This document shows positions 9,000 through 18,122 of a stretch of DNA of 33,378 nucleotides, one piece after another; position 1 is the first letter of the stretch; the number at the start of each line of letters is the position of its first letter. The stretch comes from Methanobacteriota archaeon (GTDB lineage Archaea > Thermoplasmatota > Thermoplasmata > UBA10834 > DTMW01). A program made the position numbers and the translations under genes. The notes below the pieces were generated by a model. It was not told the origin of the DNA. It saw only the letters and a list, made by a program, of their open reading frames with translations, and did no database searches. The stretch covers positions 1 through 33,378 of the forward strand of contig DSAX01000065.1 in NCBI GenBank assembly GCA_011046235.1. The letters run 5' to 3'.

Positions 9000-10028
9000 T
9001 TGGAGAAGGCAATTTGGATTGACGCTAGCGGCCATTCGAAGCCGGAGGAGAGGAAGAGGCTCATACTCACTGCGCTGGAGAGCGGCTTCGGCCATATAGT
9101 GGTCTCTCCCGACGATACGCAGAGCAACAAGTACGGAAGATTCCACATGGTCATATCCGATGGCGACGAGTTCCTGCTGGATGGAGAGACGATCGGCAGG
9201 TCCGTTGTCATTACGAGCAAAATGGACGAGAAGCGCGCTAGGGACCTCGCTGGGAAATACGAGATTGTGGCAATCGAGGCCGCTGACTGGAAGGTGATTC
9301 CGCTCGAAAACCTAATCGTCCATTTCGCCAAATCCGAGTCGAGACTGTTCGTGCGGTCGGACAGCGTGGACGAATCGAAACTGTTCCTAGAGACGATGGA
9401 AAGGGGAGCGGACGGAATCATCTTTGTGCCTACCAGCATCGAGGATGTGAAGAGGATGAGCGACCTTCTCAGCCGACAGCTGCCGAAACAGGAACTGGCA
9501 GAAGGAGCCATCAAGCAGATAAGACACCTCGGCCTCGGTGACAGGGTATGTGTCGATACCTGCTCCCTGCTGAGCATCGGCGAGGGGATGCTGATCGGCA
9601 GCTCCTCCTCAGGTATGTTCCTCATTCACTCGGAGACATATGAATCGGAATATGTCGCGTCCAGGCCGTTCAGGGTCAATGCCGGTGCAGTGCATGCGTA
9701 TATACTGCTCCCAGACGGTTCGACGAAGTACCTCAGCGAGCTAAAGAGCGGGGATGAAGTACTGGTCGTTGATTTCAAGGGGAATTCCCGGCCAGCGGTG
9801 GTCGGGAGGGTCAAGATCGAGAGGCGGCCTCTGCTGCTCATAGAGGCCGAGGTGAGCGGACAGCTATACTCGACGATCGTGCAGAACGCGGAGACCATAC
9901 GCCTGGTGGCGGGGGAAACCGCGAAGTCGGTGACAGAACTGATGCCCGGAGACAGGGTAATGATCAGAGTCGAGGCCGGCGGACGGCACTTCGGAAGCTC
10001 GGTCGAGGAAACGATTCGGGAGAAGTAG
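9000..10028 (+). CDS. 3-dehydroquinate synthase II (AroB')
   Basis: KAIWIDASGHSKPEERK N-terminus; VCVDTCSLLSIGEGMLIGSSSSGMFLIHSE; RPFRVNAGAVHAYILLPDG. TTG start at 9000 preceded by aagggggaa. Confidence 0.93.
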   Translation: MEKAIWIDASGHSKPEERKRLILTALESGFGHIVVSPDDTQSNKYGRFHMVISDGDEFLLDGETIGRSVVITSKMDEKRARDLAGKYEIVAIEAADWKVIPLENLIVHFAKSESRLFVRSDSVDESKLFLETMERGADGIIFVPTSIEDVKRMSDLLSRQLPKQELAEGAIKQIRHLGLGDRVCVDTCSLLSIGEGMLIGSSSSGMFLIHSETYESEYVASRPFRVNAGAVHAYILLPDGSTKYLSELKSGDEVLVVDFKGNSRPAVVGRVKIERRPLLLIEAEVSGQLYSTIVQNAETIRLVAGETAKSVTELMPGDRVMIRVEAGGRHFGSSVEETIREK

Positions 10029-11510
10029 ATGACGAAGATTTGCGTCCCCATTGCGGGAGACGACATGCTGAGTGCACTCGAATTGGCACATAAGGCAATC
10101 GCTGGAGGCGCAGACCTGGTCGAGATCAGAGCGGATCTCATTCCCGGAGCAACGCCCGACTCCATCGGACAGATGTTCGGGACAGTTCTCGGAAGATCGG
10201 TGATCACGCTGAGGAGCAGGAGCGAGGGGGGGGGATCCGATCTGATCGGAAACGAGAGGTCTTCCTGGATCCGAGCTGCTTTGGAGCTGCCAGCCGCATA
10301 CATCGACCTAGAAATTGACACAGATTCTGGACTGATTCCGGAGGCGAAAAGACTGGAAAAGAAGATCATAGTCTCAAAGCATTTCTTCGACGAATGGGAT
10401 GAAGGACTTGTTTCGGATTATCTCACCAGATGCTGCGAAGACGGATCGATTGGAAAGGTCGCTGCAAGAGTCGAAAGCGTCGTTGATGCAATTGACCTGC
10501 TGAAGCTCATACCAAAGATCGGTTACGACAACCACGCACTGATGGCCATGGGAACAGGAGCGGAAATAACGAGGGCGATCGCAAATGCCGTTGGATCGAG
10601 TGTGGTCTTCTGCGCCCTCGATTCCGGAAAACAGGTCGCGCCCGGTCAGCTCGACCTGCGCTCTCAGAAACGCGTTACCGGTGATAACAGCGTCATCGTT
10701 GGGCTCATCGGACACCCGCTTCACCATTCCCTTTCACCGGTCATGCATAACGCGGCTTTCGACGCGCTCGGAATACCTGGCATATACCTGCCATTCGATA
10801 TCCCGAATCCCGAAATGGTAGATTCCTTTCTCAGGGACTGTGCGGACCTGAAGCTGCGGGGTATGAATGTCACGATCCCGTATAAGGAGGTGGCATTCCG
10901 GTCGGTCGATGAGATCGAAGGAGACGCTCAGAGGGTTGGGGCGATCAACACAATAGTAATCGACGGCCAAGGCGGACTTCATGGATACAACACCGATATA
11001 TTCGGCTTCTCGGAAGCGGTCCGTATCTCGGGTTTTGACCCGTCGGGCAAGCGAACTCTGATTGTAGGAGCTGGAGGCGCTGCGAGGGCGGCCGTCCTCG
11101 CTCTCGACAAGCTCGGTGCGGAGATATCAATAGCAAACCGCACGCCGGAGAGGGCGGTATCGCTGATTTCGGATATCGAGGTAAATGCAAGGACGATCGC
11201 TATTGCCGATCTGACAGACTCGGAACCGTTCAGCTTCATAGTCAACGCGACGCCTGTAGGAATGACTGGCTTCGGCGGTTCTGCGGCAATACCAGGCGAG
11301 CTCGTGGCCGAAGCGGAGGCGGTGATGGACATGATATATAATCCGCTGGAGACGAGGCTCATATCCGACGCAAGGAGCCATGGAAAACAGGCGATTTCCG
11401 GACTGGATATGCTACTGTTCCAGGGAGCGAAGGCCTTCGAGCTCTGGACAGGAAAACGGGCGCCTATAGATATTATGAGGGAGGCGCTTAAGAAGGAGGT
11501 CTCGGGATGA
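10029..11510 (+). CDS. aroDE: Bifunctional 3-dehydroquinate dehydratase (type I) / shikimate dehydrogenase
   Basis: N-terminal type I DHQD (KICVPIAGDD...VEIRADLI...IIVSKHFFDEW); C-terminal shikimate dehydrogenase (GLIGHPLHHSLSPVMHNAAFDALGI, NVTIPYKE, GYNTDIFGF, LIVGAGGAARA). One uninterrupted frame; start abuts aroB' stop (TAGATG). Confidence 0.93.
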   Translation: MTKICVPIAGDDMLSALELAHKAIAGGADLVEIRADLIPGATPDSIGQMFGTVLGRSVITLRSRSEGGGSDLIGNERSSWIRAALELPAAYIDLEIDTDSGLIPEAKRLEKKIIVSKHFFDEWDEGLVSDYLTRCCEDGSIGKVAARVESVVDAIDLLKLIPKIGYDNHALMAMGTGAEITRAIANAVGSSVVFCALDSGKQVAPGQLDLRSQKRVTGDNSVIVGLIGHPLHHSLSPVMHNAAFDALGIPGIYLPFDIPNPEMVDSFLRDCADLKLRGMNVTIPYKEVAFRSVDEIEGDAQRVGAINTIVIDGQGGLHGYNTDIFGFSEAVRISGFDPSGKRTLIVGAGGAARAAVLALDKLGAEISIANRTPERAVSLISDIEVNARTIAIADLTDSEPFSFIVNATPVGMTGFGGSAAIPGELVAEAEAVMDMIYNPLETRLISDARSHGKQAISGLDMLLFQGAKAFELWTGKRAPIDIMREALKKEVSG

Positions 11511-12385
11511 GACGTGGAAAAGCCTCCTGCAAGGGAGCGGTTACAGTCATGAACGCGATTCCGACAGGGATCGGATCTGCCTTGGGCATAACTCTTCAGA
11601 CGGATGCCGAGGTCGATATCGAGGACGGGGATTGCTCGATAGAAACCGATATCTGCGAGAAGGACGAGAACGACCTGCTCGCACGCGAATGCGTATACGG
11701 TGTATTCGAAAGGGCGGGAATTTCTGTTCCGCGGGTCACTGTGCGGACAAGATCATCGATTCCCATTTCACGAGGGCTGAAGAGCAGCAGCGCTGCGGCA
11801 AACGCAGTTGCCCTGGCAACGGCAAGAGGGCTGGGCATCGAACTGGAGGCCTTCGAGATAATCAAAATCGGCGTCGAGGCGGCCAAGAGAGCAAAAGTCA
11901 CGGTGACCGGGGCGCTTGACGATGCCTCAGCATGCTACTTCGGAGGAATCGTCGTGACTGACAACCTGGATATGAAGATCATAAAGAGGGACAAACTGGA
12001 GAACGAGGATCTCTGGATCATCCTGCACGTTCCGCAGGAGAAGATAAGGAAAAGCGGTCTTTCATCTTCGACCTTCTCCTCGGTAATCGAAAGATTCGCC
12101 GATGTTCAGAAGCTCGTTGACGAGGGACGGTACTTCGAAGCCCTGACATTGAACGGTGAGCTTTGCTCCGAAGCCCTGGGGCTGGATACAGACACAGCGC
12201 ACAAAGCACTGGACACGGGTGCCATCGCCGCAGGTCTTACGGGAACCGGTCCCGCAACCGCGATAATATGCGGTCAAGAATCCTTTGACGACGTCATGTC
12301 GGCGATCATGCATGATGGTTCCGACATAATCGTCGCAGAGCCAAACCTGACCCCGGCTCCGGAGGTGAGACAACGGCACTTCTGA
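11507..12385 (+). CDS. aroK: Archaeal shikimate kinase (GHMP kinase superfamily)
   Basis: GHMP motif ISRGLKSSSAAANAVALATARGLG; TVTGALDDASACYFGG; C-terminal GLTGTGPATAII. 4-bp ATGA overlap with aroDE, SD aaggaggt. Confidence 0.92.
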   Translation: MRRGKASCKGAVTVMNAIPTGIGSALGITLQTDAEVDIEDGDCSIETDICEKDENDLLARECVYGVFERAGISVPRVTVRTRSSIPISRGLKSSSAAANAVALATARGLGIELEAFEIIKIGVEAAKRAKVTVTGALDDASACYFGGIVVTDNLDMKIIKRDKLENEDLWIILHVPQEKIRKSGLSSSTFSSVIERFADVQKLVDEGRYFEALTLNGELCSEALGLDTDTAHKALDTGAIAAGLTGTGPATAIICGQESFDDVMSAIMHDGSDIIVAEPNLTPAPEVRQRHF

Positions 12386-13647
12386 TCTCGCACAGCTCAT
12401 TATCCGGGGAGATAGATGCCTCCCCTTCGAAAAGCTATACACACCGTGCAATTATCCTCGGAGCTCTATCGGGAGAGAAATTCCGGATCCAGAATCCCCT
12501 TATTTCGGATGATACGGCGTCAACCATGGCAGCTCTATCGATGATGGGAGCTACTATCGAGAGGACGAGCGATGCTATCATAATAGAACTGAAGGAACTC
12601 ATGGCACCCCTGGGAATCGTCGATGTTGGTAATTCCGGCACTACGTTACGACTCATATCGGGAACGGCGGCCCTGATTTCCGGAGAGACAGGATTGACGG
12701 GCGACGAGAGCATCAGGAAGAGACCGATCAAACCGTTGCTGAACGCTCTCAGGGAGCTCGGTGCGTCATGTAAAGGCACGGGCCCAGACGAATTGCCGCC
12801 TGTGAGCATCAGAGGCCCGATGACTGGGACCCAGGCGCATCTGCCAGGGGACGTCAGCTCGCAGTTCATCTCCTCTTTGCTGCTATCGTGTCCAATCAAG
12901 GAATCGGATACCGATCTGGAAATTACAGGCGAGCGGAAATCAAAGTCATATGTCGACGTGACTCTTCACATGCTCAGGGTGCTGGGAATAGAGATAGATG
13001 AGAGGGATAACGGATATCGGATCGGAGGCGGGCAGATACCGAAAGGAAAGGGATACGAAATTCCGGGCGACTTCTCGTCGGCATCGTTCCCCCTGGTCGG
13101 CGCTGCGATAACAGGCGGATCCGTAGTCATCAAAGGTCTGGATCCGAATATTCCGCAGGGCGATTCTCTGGTCATCGACGCCCTTGAGACATATGGTGCC
13201 GACATAACCTGCAGAAAGGGGTCCGTAATCTGCAGCGGCGCCAAGAAGACGCCATTCGAATTCGATGTCTCACATTCACCGGATCTGTTCCCTGTCCTTG
13301 CCGTGCTGGCTTCGACGGCTGAGGGTGAATCGACTCTGCTCGGTGGAGAACACCTGAAGTTCAAGGAAAGCGACAGGATATCGACGACGGTATCCATGCT
13401 CAATGATATGGGCGTCCATGCCGAAAGCAGAGGTGACGGATGTATAGTGTTCGGCACTGGCAGGATCAAAGGCGGTACTGTGAGCACCAAGGGAGATCAC
13501 AGGATAATGATGGCGGCGACAATTGCGGGGTTGGCCTCCGAGGAGGGTGTTAAAATGGATGACGATAATTCATATGCTGTTTCATACCCGAGTTTCCTGG
13601 ATGATATTCGCTCACTGGGAGGAGACGCGAAGGAGGTGACCGATTGA
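12382..13647 (+). CDS. aroA: 3-phosphoshikimate 1-carboxyvinyltransferase (EPSP synthase), probable CTG start
   Basis: The listed ORF starts at the internal ATG 12526. The open frame upstream encodes the conserved N-terminus LISHSSLSGEIDASPSKSYTHRAIILGAL...ISDDTASTMAA. No ATG/GTG/TTG exists in frame between the TGA at 12313 and 12526. CTG 12382 gives a CTGA overlap with the shikimate kinase stop; GGAGGTGAG at 12361-12369. Confidence 0.85.
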   Translation: MISHSSLSGEIDASPSKSYTHRAIILGALSGEKFRIQNPLISDDTASTMAALSMMGATIERTSDAIIIELKELMAPLGIVDVGNSGTTLRLISGTAALISGETGLTGDESIRKRPIKPLLNALRELGASCKGTGPDELPPVSIRGPMTGTQAHLPGDVSSQFISSLLLSCPIKESDTDLEITGERKSKSYVDVTLHMLRVLGIEIDERDNGYRIGGGQIPKGKGYEIPGDFSSASFPLVGAAITGGSVVIKGLDPNIPQGDSLVIDALETYGADITCRKGSVICSGAKKTPFEFDVSHSPDLFPVLAVLASTAEGESTLLGGEHLKFKESDRISTTVSMLNDMGVHAESRGDGCIVFGTGRIKGGTVSTKGDHRIMMAATIAGLASEEGVKMDDDNSYAVSYPSFLDDIRSLGGDAKEVTD

Positions 13648-14720
13648 ACTCATTCGGACAGATCTACAGGACGACCATATTCGGCGCCAGCCATGACTTG
13701 GCAATTGGCTGCGCAGTTGACGGATGCCCCCCCGGGGTCAGAATCTTGAAAGAGGAGATACAGAAGCAACTTGACAGGAGACGCCCTGGAGGATCGGACT
13801 TGAGCTCCCCCAGAAAGGAAAAGGACAGGATCGAGGTGCTCTCCGGCCTGCTGGATGGAAAGACTACCGGTGGACCCATTGCCGCAATAGTGCGGAACAA
13901 GGACGTCCAGCCGAGTGCATACGAGGCTTTCAGGAATGTCCCGAGGCCTGGTCATGCTGACTTCACCGCTTCAGTGAAGTACAAAGGACATCAGGACATC
14001 CGTGGCGGGGGCACCTTCTCCGGAAGGATGACCATTCCGATAGTCATCTCCGGATCGATCGCATCCCAGGTCATGAAGCCGAACGGCATTCGAATAGCCG
14101 CGCACAGCCTGAGGATCGGAAGGGTATGGGCGAAATCCAATCCGCCGGTTCCGAACATCGAGAGAATTGCCAGAAAAAACTCAGTCGCCTGCGCAGACCC
14201 AACAGTCGCGAAGCTCATGAAGGAGGAGATCCTCGACGCGAAGCGAGAGAAGGACAGCGTCGGCGGAATAATCGAATGCATAATGACCGGGCTCCCAGTG
14301 GGCGTCGGTGAGCCTTTTTTCGATTCGGTTGAGGGAGTGCTATCTCATCTTCTCTTTTCAATTCCAGCAGTTAAGGGGATAGAGTTCGGTGCAGGATTTC
14401 AGGTCGCGGAGATGAGGGGCAGCGAGAACAACGACGCCTTCGACATCCGAAACGGTAAGATCATCACAAGAACTAACAACGCCGGTGGCATTCTGGGAGG
14501 GATTTCGAACGGAATGCCAGTGATTCTAAGGGTTGCCGTCAAGCCCACCCCTTCGATTGGAAAATCCCAGCGCAGTATAAACTTGAAGGAAAAGAAGGTA
14601 ACAGATTTGGAGATAGCGGGAAGGCACGACCCATGCATCGTACCAAGGGCGGTTCCAGTTGTAGAATCGGCAGTCGCCATGGGAATCTTGGATCTCATGT
14701 TAGTGGGGGGCATACTCTGA
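13644..14720 (+). CDS. aroC: Chorismate synthase
   Basis: FGQIYRTTIFGASHDLAIGCAVDGCPPGV; RPGHADFTASVKY; RGGGTFSGRMT; TNNAGGILGGISNGMP; GRHDPCIVPRAVPVVE. TTG start in a TTGA overlap, SD aggaggtga. Confidence 0.96.
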   Translation: MNSFGQIYRTTIFGASHDLAIGCAVDGCPPGVRILKEEIQKQLDRRRPGGSDLSSPRKEKDRIEVLSGLLDGKTTGGPIAAIVRNKDVQPSAYEAFRNVPRPGHADFTASVKYKGHQDIRGGGTFSGRMTIPIVISGSIASQVMKPNGIRIAAHSLRIGRVWAKSNPPVPNIERIARKNSVACADPTVAKLMKEEILDAKREKDSVGGIIECIMTGLPVGVGEPFFDSVEGVLSHLLFSIPAVKGIEFGAGFQVAEMRGSENNDAFDIRNGKIITRTNNAGGILGGISNGMPVILRVAVKPTPSIGKSQRSINLKEKKVTDLEIAGRHDPCIVPRAVPVVESAVAMGILDLMLVGGIL

Positions 14721-15817
14721 TCGAAGAGAATATTGAGGCGTTCAGGAGATACATATCTCAGATAGACTCGGAACTGCTCAGTTTGATTTCCGAGAGACTG
14801 TCAGTCGCAAGGCGAATAGGTTCAATGAAGTACGCATCTGGAAAGGAGATAAGAGACCCAGAGATTGAGAGAAGGAACCTTTCGGCCATTAAGGAACGAG
14901 CAAAGGCAATAGATGTGCCTCCGGAATTGGCCACAAGCTTATTCGAGAAACTGGTAGACGAATCCGTCCGGGAACAGAGGGCTCTCGATGAGCTGATTCC
15001 TAACCGGGGAATATCCGGTAACTGCGTCATATACGGCGGTGCTGGAGGTATGGGGCGCCTGTTTGCAGAGCTACTGCTATTCGAAGGATACGAGGTTGTG
15101 ATTGTAAGATCATCCGGAGCAATCCTCAGATACCCGGATTTCGAGAGTACTGCACTTCCGGATGAATGTGAGCTCTCAATAGTATCGGTTCCGATGTCAA
15201 TTACGGCCGATACGATAAGCAGAGCGGCAAATGAGCTGAAATGCAAACGAATATACGAGATATGTAGCATGAAAAATCATTTAAAGGAAACAATATCTAA
15301 TGTCAGAAAATACGGTGTGGAGGTTGTCAGCCTACATCCGATGTTTGGTCCAGAGATCCGGTCCTTCAAGGACAAGCCCGTGATATTCTGCGGGAGCAGT
15401 AATACGGCATTTAAAGAGGATCCAGTCTGGAAGGCGTTTGCCTCCAGGGATGCAAGGCTGATGACCGTAGATTTTGAGATCCACGATCGGTTGATGTCCT
15501 ACATTCTTCAGACGACGCATGCTCTGAACATAATGTATTTTACACTGTTATCGAATAGCGGATTCGATCTACTCGATATCGCTGATAGGGCGAGCCCTAT
15601 ATGCGAAAGACAGCTCGAAAACGCACGGGCAGTAGCTCGTCAGGATCCGCAACTGTACTTTGAGATTCAGAAGCTCAGTGGAGTTAGAAAGGGACTGATA
15701 TCGGAATTAGAACGGGCTTTCGCAGAACTCAAGAAGGCGCTTGAAGATGACTCTGGGGAGAGATTTGAAGCGCTCATGAATATCGGAAAGGAATATTTCA
15801 AAGGAGGAGGAGCATGA
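14717..15817 (+). CDS. tyrA: Chorismate mutase / prephenate dehydrogenase fusion, probable CTG start
   Basis: Chorismate mutase AroQ-like helix (FRRYISQIDSELLSLISERLSVARRIGSMKYASGKEIRDPEIE) then TyrA NAD-binding domain (GGAGGMGRLFAELLLFEGYEV; SVPMSITADTI; LHPMFGPEI). CTG 14717 gives a CTGA overlap with aroC and has GGGGGG upstream; the listed ATG 14633 lies 28 codons inside aroC. Confidence 0.88.
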   Translation: MIEENIEAFRRYISQIDSELLSLISERLSVARRIGSMKYASGKEIRDPEIERRNLSAIKERAKAIDVPPELATSLFEKLVDESVREQRALDELIPNRGISGNCVIYGGAGGMGRLFAELLLFEGYEVVIVRSSGAILRYPDFESTALPDECELSIVSVPMSITADTISRAANELKCKRIYEICSMKNHLKETISNVRKYGVEVVSLHPMFGPEIRSFKDKPVIFCGSSNTAFKEDPVWKAFASRDARLMTVDFEIHDRLMSYILQTTHALNIMYFTLLSNSGFDLLDIADRASPICERQLENARAVARQDPQLYFEIQKLSGVRKGLISELERAFAELKKALEDDSGERFEALMNIGKEYFKGGGA

Positions 15818-16884
15818 ATAAGATACCAGCGGCAATATTCGGAGCATCTGGAATGGTGGGGCAGAGATTCGCCTCTCTGTTACAGAACCACCCGCAGATC
15901 GAACTGGTAGCGGCATACTCTTCAGATCGATCGAGGGGGAAGACCCTGGGAGAGATATGGAGAATCCCAGAGATACCGCTCATAGAAGATGTGTCATCTT
16001 TGAAGCTGGAGAAACTGGACGTAGAAGATGCTGCTGCGAAAGGGGTGAAAATCGCCTTCGGCGCACTTCCTGCAGACCTGGCAAGAGATGTCGAGCTCGT
16101 TGCAGCCTCAAAGGGGATCGCGGTGTTCTCAAACGCGGGAGCCTACAGGATGGAGTCAGACGTTCCGATATTGATACCGGAAATCAACTTCGACCATCTG
16201 AATATTGTGGACGTGCAGAGGAAGAACCGAAACAGCAAGGGGTTCATAGTCACGAACTCGAACTGCTCGGTTGCAGGTTTATCGGTAGCGCTTAAGCCTT
16301 TAGTAGACCGGCTCCGGTTCAAGAGGGTGTTCGTGAGCACATACCAGGCGATCTCCGGCGCGGGATATCCCGGAGTTCCTTCACTGGACATCAACGCCAA
16401 CTGCCTGCCCTTCATCAAGAACGAGGAGGAGAAGATGAATCGTGAGGCACGCAAGATACTCGGAAGCTTCAACGGCAAATCGATAGATCCACGGGATATC
16501 GAGGTCTGGGCACACTGCGTGAGGGTGCCCTGCAGGGATGGTCACCTCGAATCCGTCAGCATTCTACTGGATGGGCAACCTCCGAGCGTAGAAGAGTTGG
16601 AGCGGATATTCGATGAGTTCACGGGCGTACCACAGGAGCTGAAACTTCCGACTGCCCCGCAGCAGGCGATAATAGTGCGGAAGGAGAGGGACAGACCACA
16701 GCCCATCCTGGATGCAATGGCCGGCTATCCGGATAGAGCCAGAGGAATGGCGGTATCGGTTGGAAGGATAAGGATAGACGGCAATCTGCTGAGATTCTTC
16801 TGTCTAGTGCATAACACATTAAGAGGCGGCGCGGGAGATTCTGTGCTTAACGCGGAATGCGCAATCCATGAGGGAAAAACATAG
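15814..16884 (+). CDS. asd: Aspartate-semialdehyde dehydrogenase
   Basis: AAIFGASGMVGQRFASLLQNHP; VTNSNCSVAGLSVALKPL catalytic Cys; QAISGAGYPGV; VPCRDGHLESVSI. ATGA overlap with tyrA. Confidence 0.95.
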   Translation: MNKIPAAIFGASGMVGQRFASLLQNHPQIELVAAYSSDRSRGKTLGEIWRIPEIPLIEDVSSLKLEKLDVEDAAAKGVKIAFGALPADLARDVELVAASKGIAVFSNAGAYRMESDVPILIPEINFDHLNIVDVQRKNRNSKGFIVTNSNCSVAGLSVALKPLVDRLRFKRVFVSTYQAISGAGYPGVPSLDINANCLPFIKNEEEKMNREARKILGSFNGKSIDPRDIEVWAHCVRVPCRDGHLESVSILLDGQPPSVEELERIFDEFTGVPQELKLPTAPQQAIIVRKERDRPQPILDAMAGYPDRARGMAVSVGRIRIDGNLLRFFCLVHNTLRGGAGDSVLNAECAIHEGKT

Positions 16885-16934
16885 TCCATCAGGAGCGAGC
16901 TAGGCTTGCTGAGCGAGAAGGAGGAGTGAAAGAA

Positions 16935-18122
16935 ATGAAAAAAGAAAAGAAAATACGGACCTACGGCGAGATAAACGAGAAGATACTTGCGAAAAGTGTC
17001 TCTGTCATGACCGCCGAGGAATTCAAGGCGAAGGTTGAAACCGACGGCCTGGAGAAGGCTGCTGAGGAGGTCGATGTTGTGACCACCGGAACCTTCGGCG
17101 CTATGTGCTCCTCCGGACTGCTTCTCAACTTCGGTCACTCAGACCCACCGATAAAGATGCAGAAGATCTTGCTGGACGAGATTCCGGCCTTCGGCGGTCT
17201 CGCGGCGGTCGACACATATCTCGGCGCTACGGAGATGGACGAGAGCCTCAACTTCTTTCGCGGGGGCGCCCATGTAATAGAGGATATCGTACGGGGAAAG
17301 CCCGTGAGGCTAAAGGCTCACTCGTACGGGACGGACTGCTACCCAAGGAAGGACATTGATACATGGATATCATTGAAAACGGTTAACCAGGCCGTCCTGT
17401 TGAATCCGAGGAACTGCTATCAGAACTACGCCGCGGCGACGAACTCATCGGACAAAATAATCTACACATACATGGGCAAACTGCTGCCCGAGTTCGGAAA
17501 TGTCACATACAGCTCCGCGGGGGAATTGAGCCCGCTGTTGAACGACCCGTTCTACAGGACGATCGGCATCGGAACCAGGATATTCCTGGGAGGCGGTGAC
17601 GGATACGTCTTCTGGGAGGGGACGCAGTTCAACGCCAAGACACCGAGGGCTCCGAACGGCACGCCTACCCGTCCAGCGGGCGCCATCGCGGTGGTCGGCG
17701 ACCTGAAGAAGATGTCCGCAGATTATCTGCGGGGGCTGACGATGCACAGGTACGGGACCACGCTGGCCGTGGGGATAGGAATTCCGATCCCGATTCTCGA
17801 CCTGGAAATGGCCAAGTTCTGCTCCGTGAGAGACGCGGATATTTCTACCGCCGTCTTCGACTACAGCGAGGAGAAGAGGAGCAGAGGCGTTGTCAGGGAA
17901 GCAAATTACGAGGAGCTCAAGAGCGGCGAGTTGGAGATTAAGGGGACGAAGGTTCCGACCTCCTCCCTTTCGAGCATGTACAAGGCGAGGCAGATAACCG
18001 TCGAGCTCAAGAACCGGATTGTGAACGGGAACTTCTTGCTCCAGGAGCCAATCGAGAGATTCGACCTGGAGCATACCATGAAGCCACTTGAGATACGGAC
18101 CAGGGAGGAGGTGCTCAAATGA
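16935..18122 (+). CDS. DUF39 / homocysteine biosynthesis protein (L-aspartate semialdehyde sulfurtransferase family)
   Basis: TTGTFGAMCSSGLLLNFGHSDPPIKM; YLGATEMDES; GIGTRIFLGGGDGYVFWEGTQF; APNGTPTRPAGAIAVVGDLKKM. ATG 16935 preferred over GTG 16926 because GGAGG is at 16920-16924. Confidence 0.9.
   Translation: MKKEKKIRTYGEINEKILAKSVSVMTAEEFKAKVETDGLEKAAEEVDVVTTGTFGAMCSSGLLLNFGHSDPPIKMQKILLDEIPAFGGLAAVDTYLGATEMDESLNFFRGGAHVIEDIVRGKPVRLKAHSYGTDCYPRKDIDTWISLKTVNQAVLLNPRNCYQNYAAATNSSDKIIYTYMGKLLPEFGNVTYSSAGELSPLLNDPFYRTIGIGTRIFLGGGDGYVFWEGTQFNAKTPRAPNGTPTRPAGAIAVVGDLKKMSADYLRGLTMHRYGTTLAVGIGIPIPILDLEMAKFCSVRDADISTAVFDYSEEKRSRGVVREANYEELKSGELEIKGTKVPTSSLSSMYKARQITVELKNRIVNGNFLLQEPIERFDLEHTMKPLEIRTREEVLK

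Noticed and set aside
12435-12899. Minus-strand 154-aa ORF overlapping the aroA 5' region, as an alternative to the non-canonical aroA start
   Set aside because: The plus strand encodes the conserved EPSP synthase N-terminus here; the minus translation has no motif.
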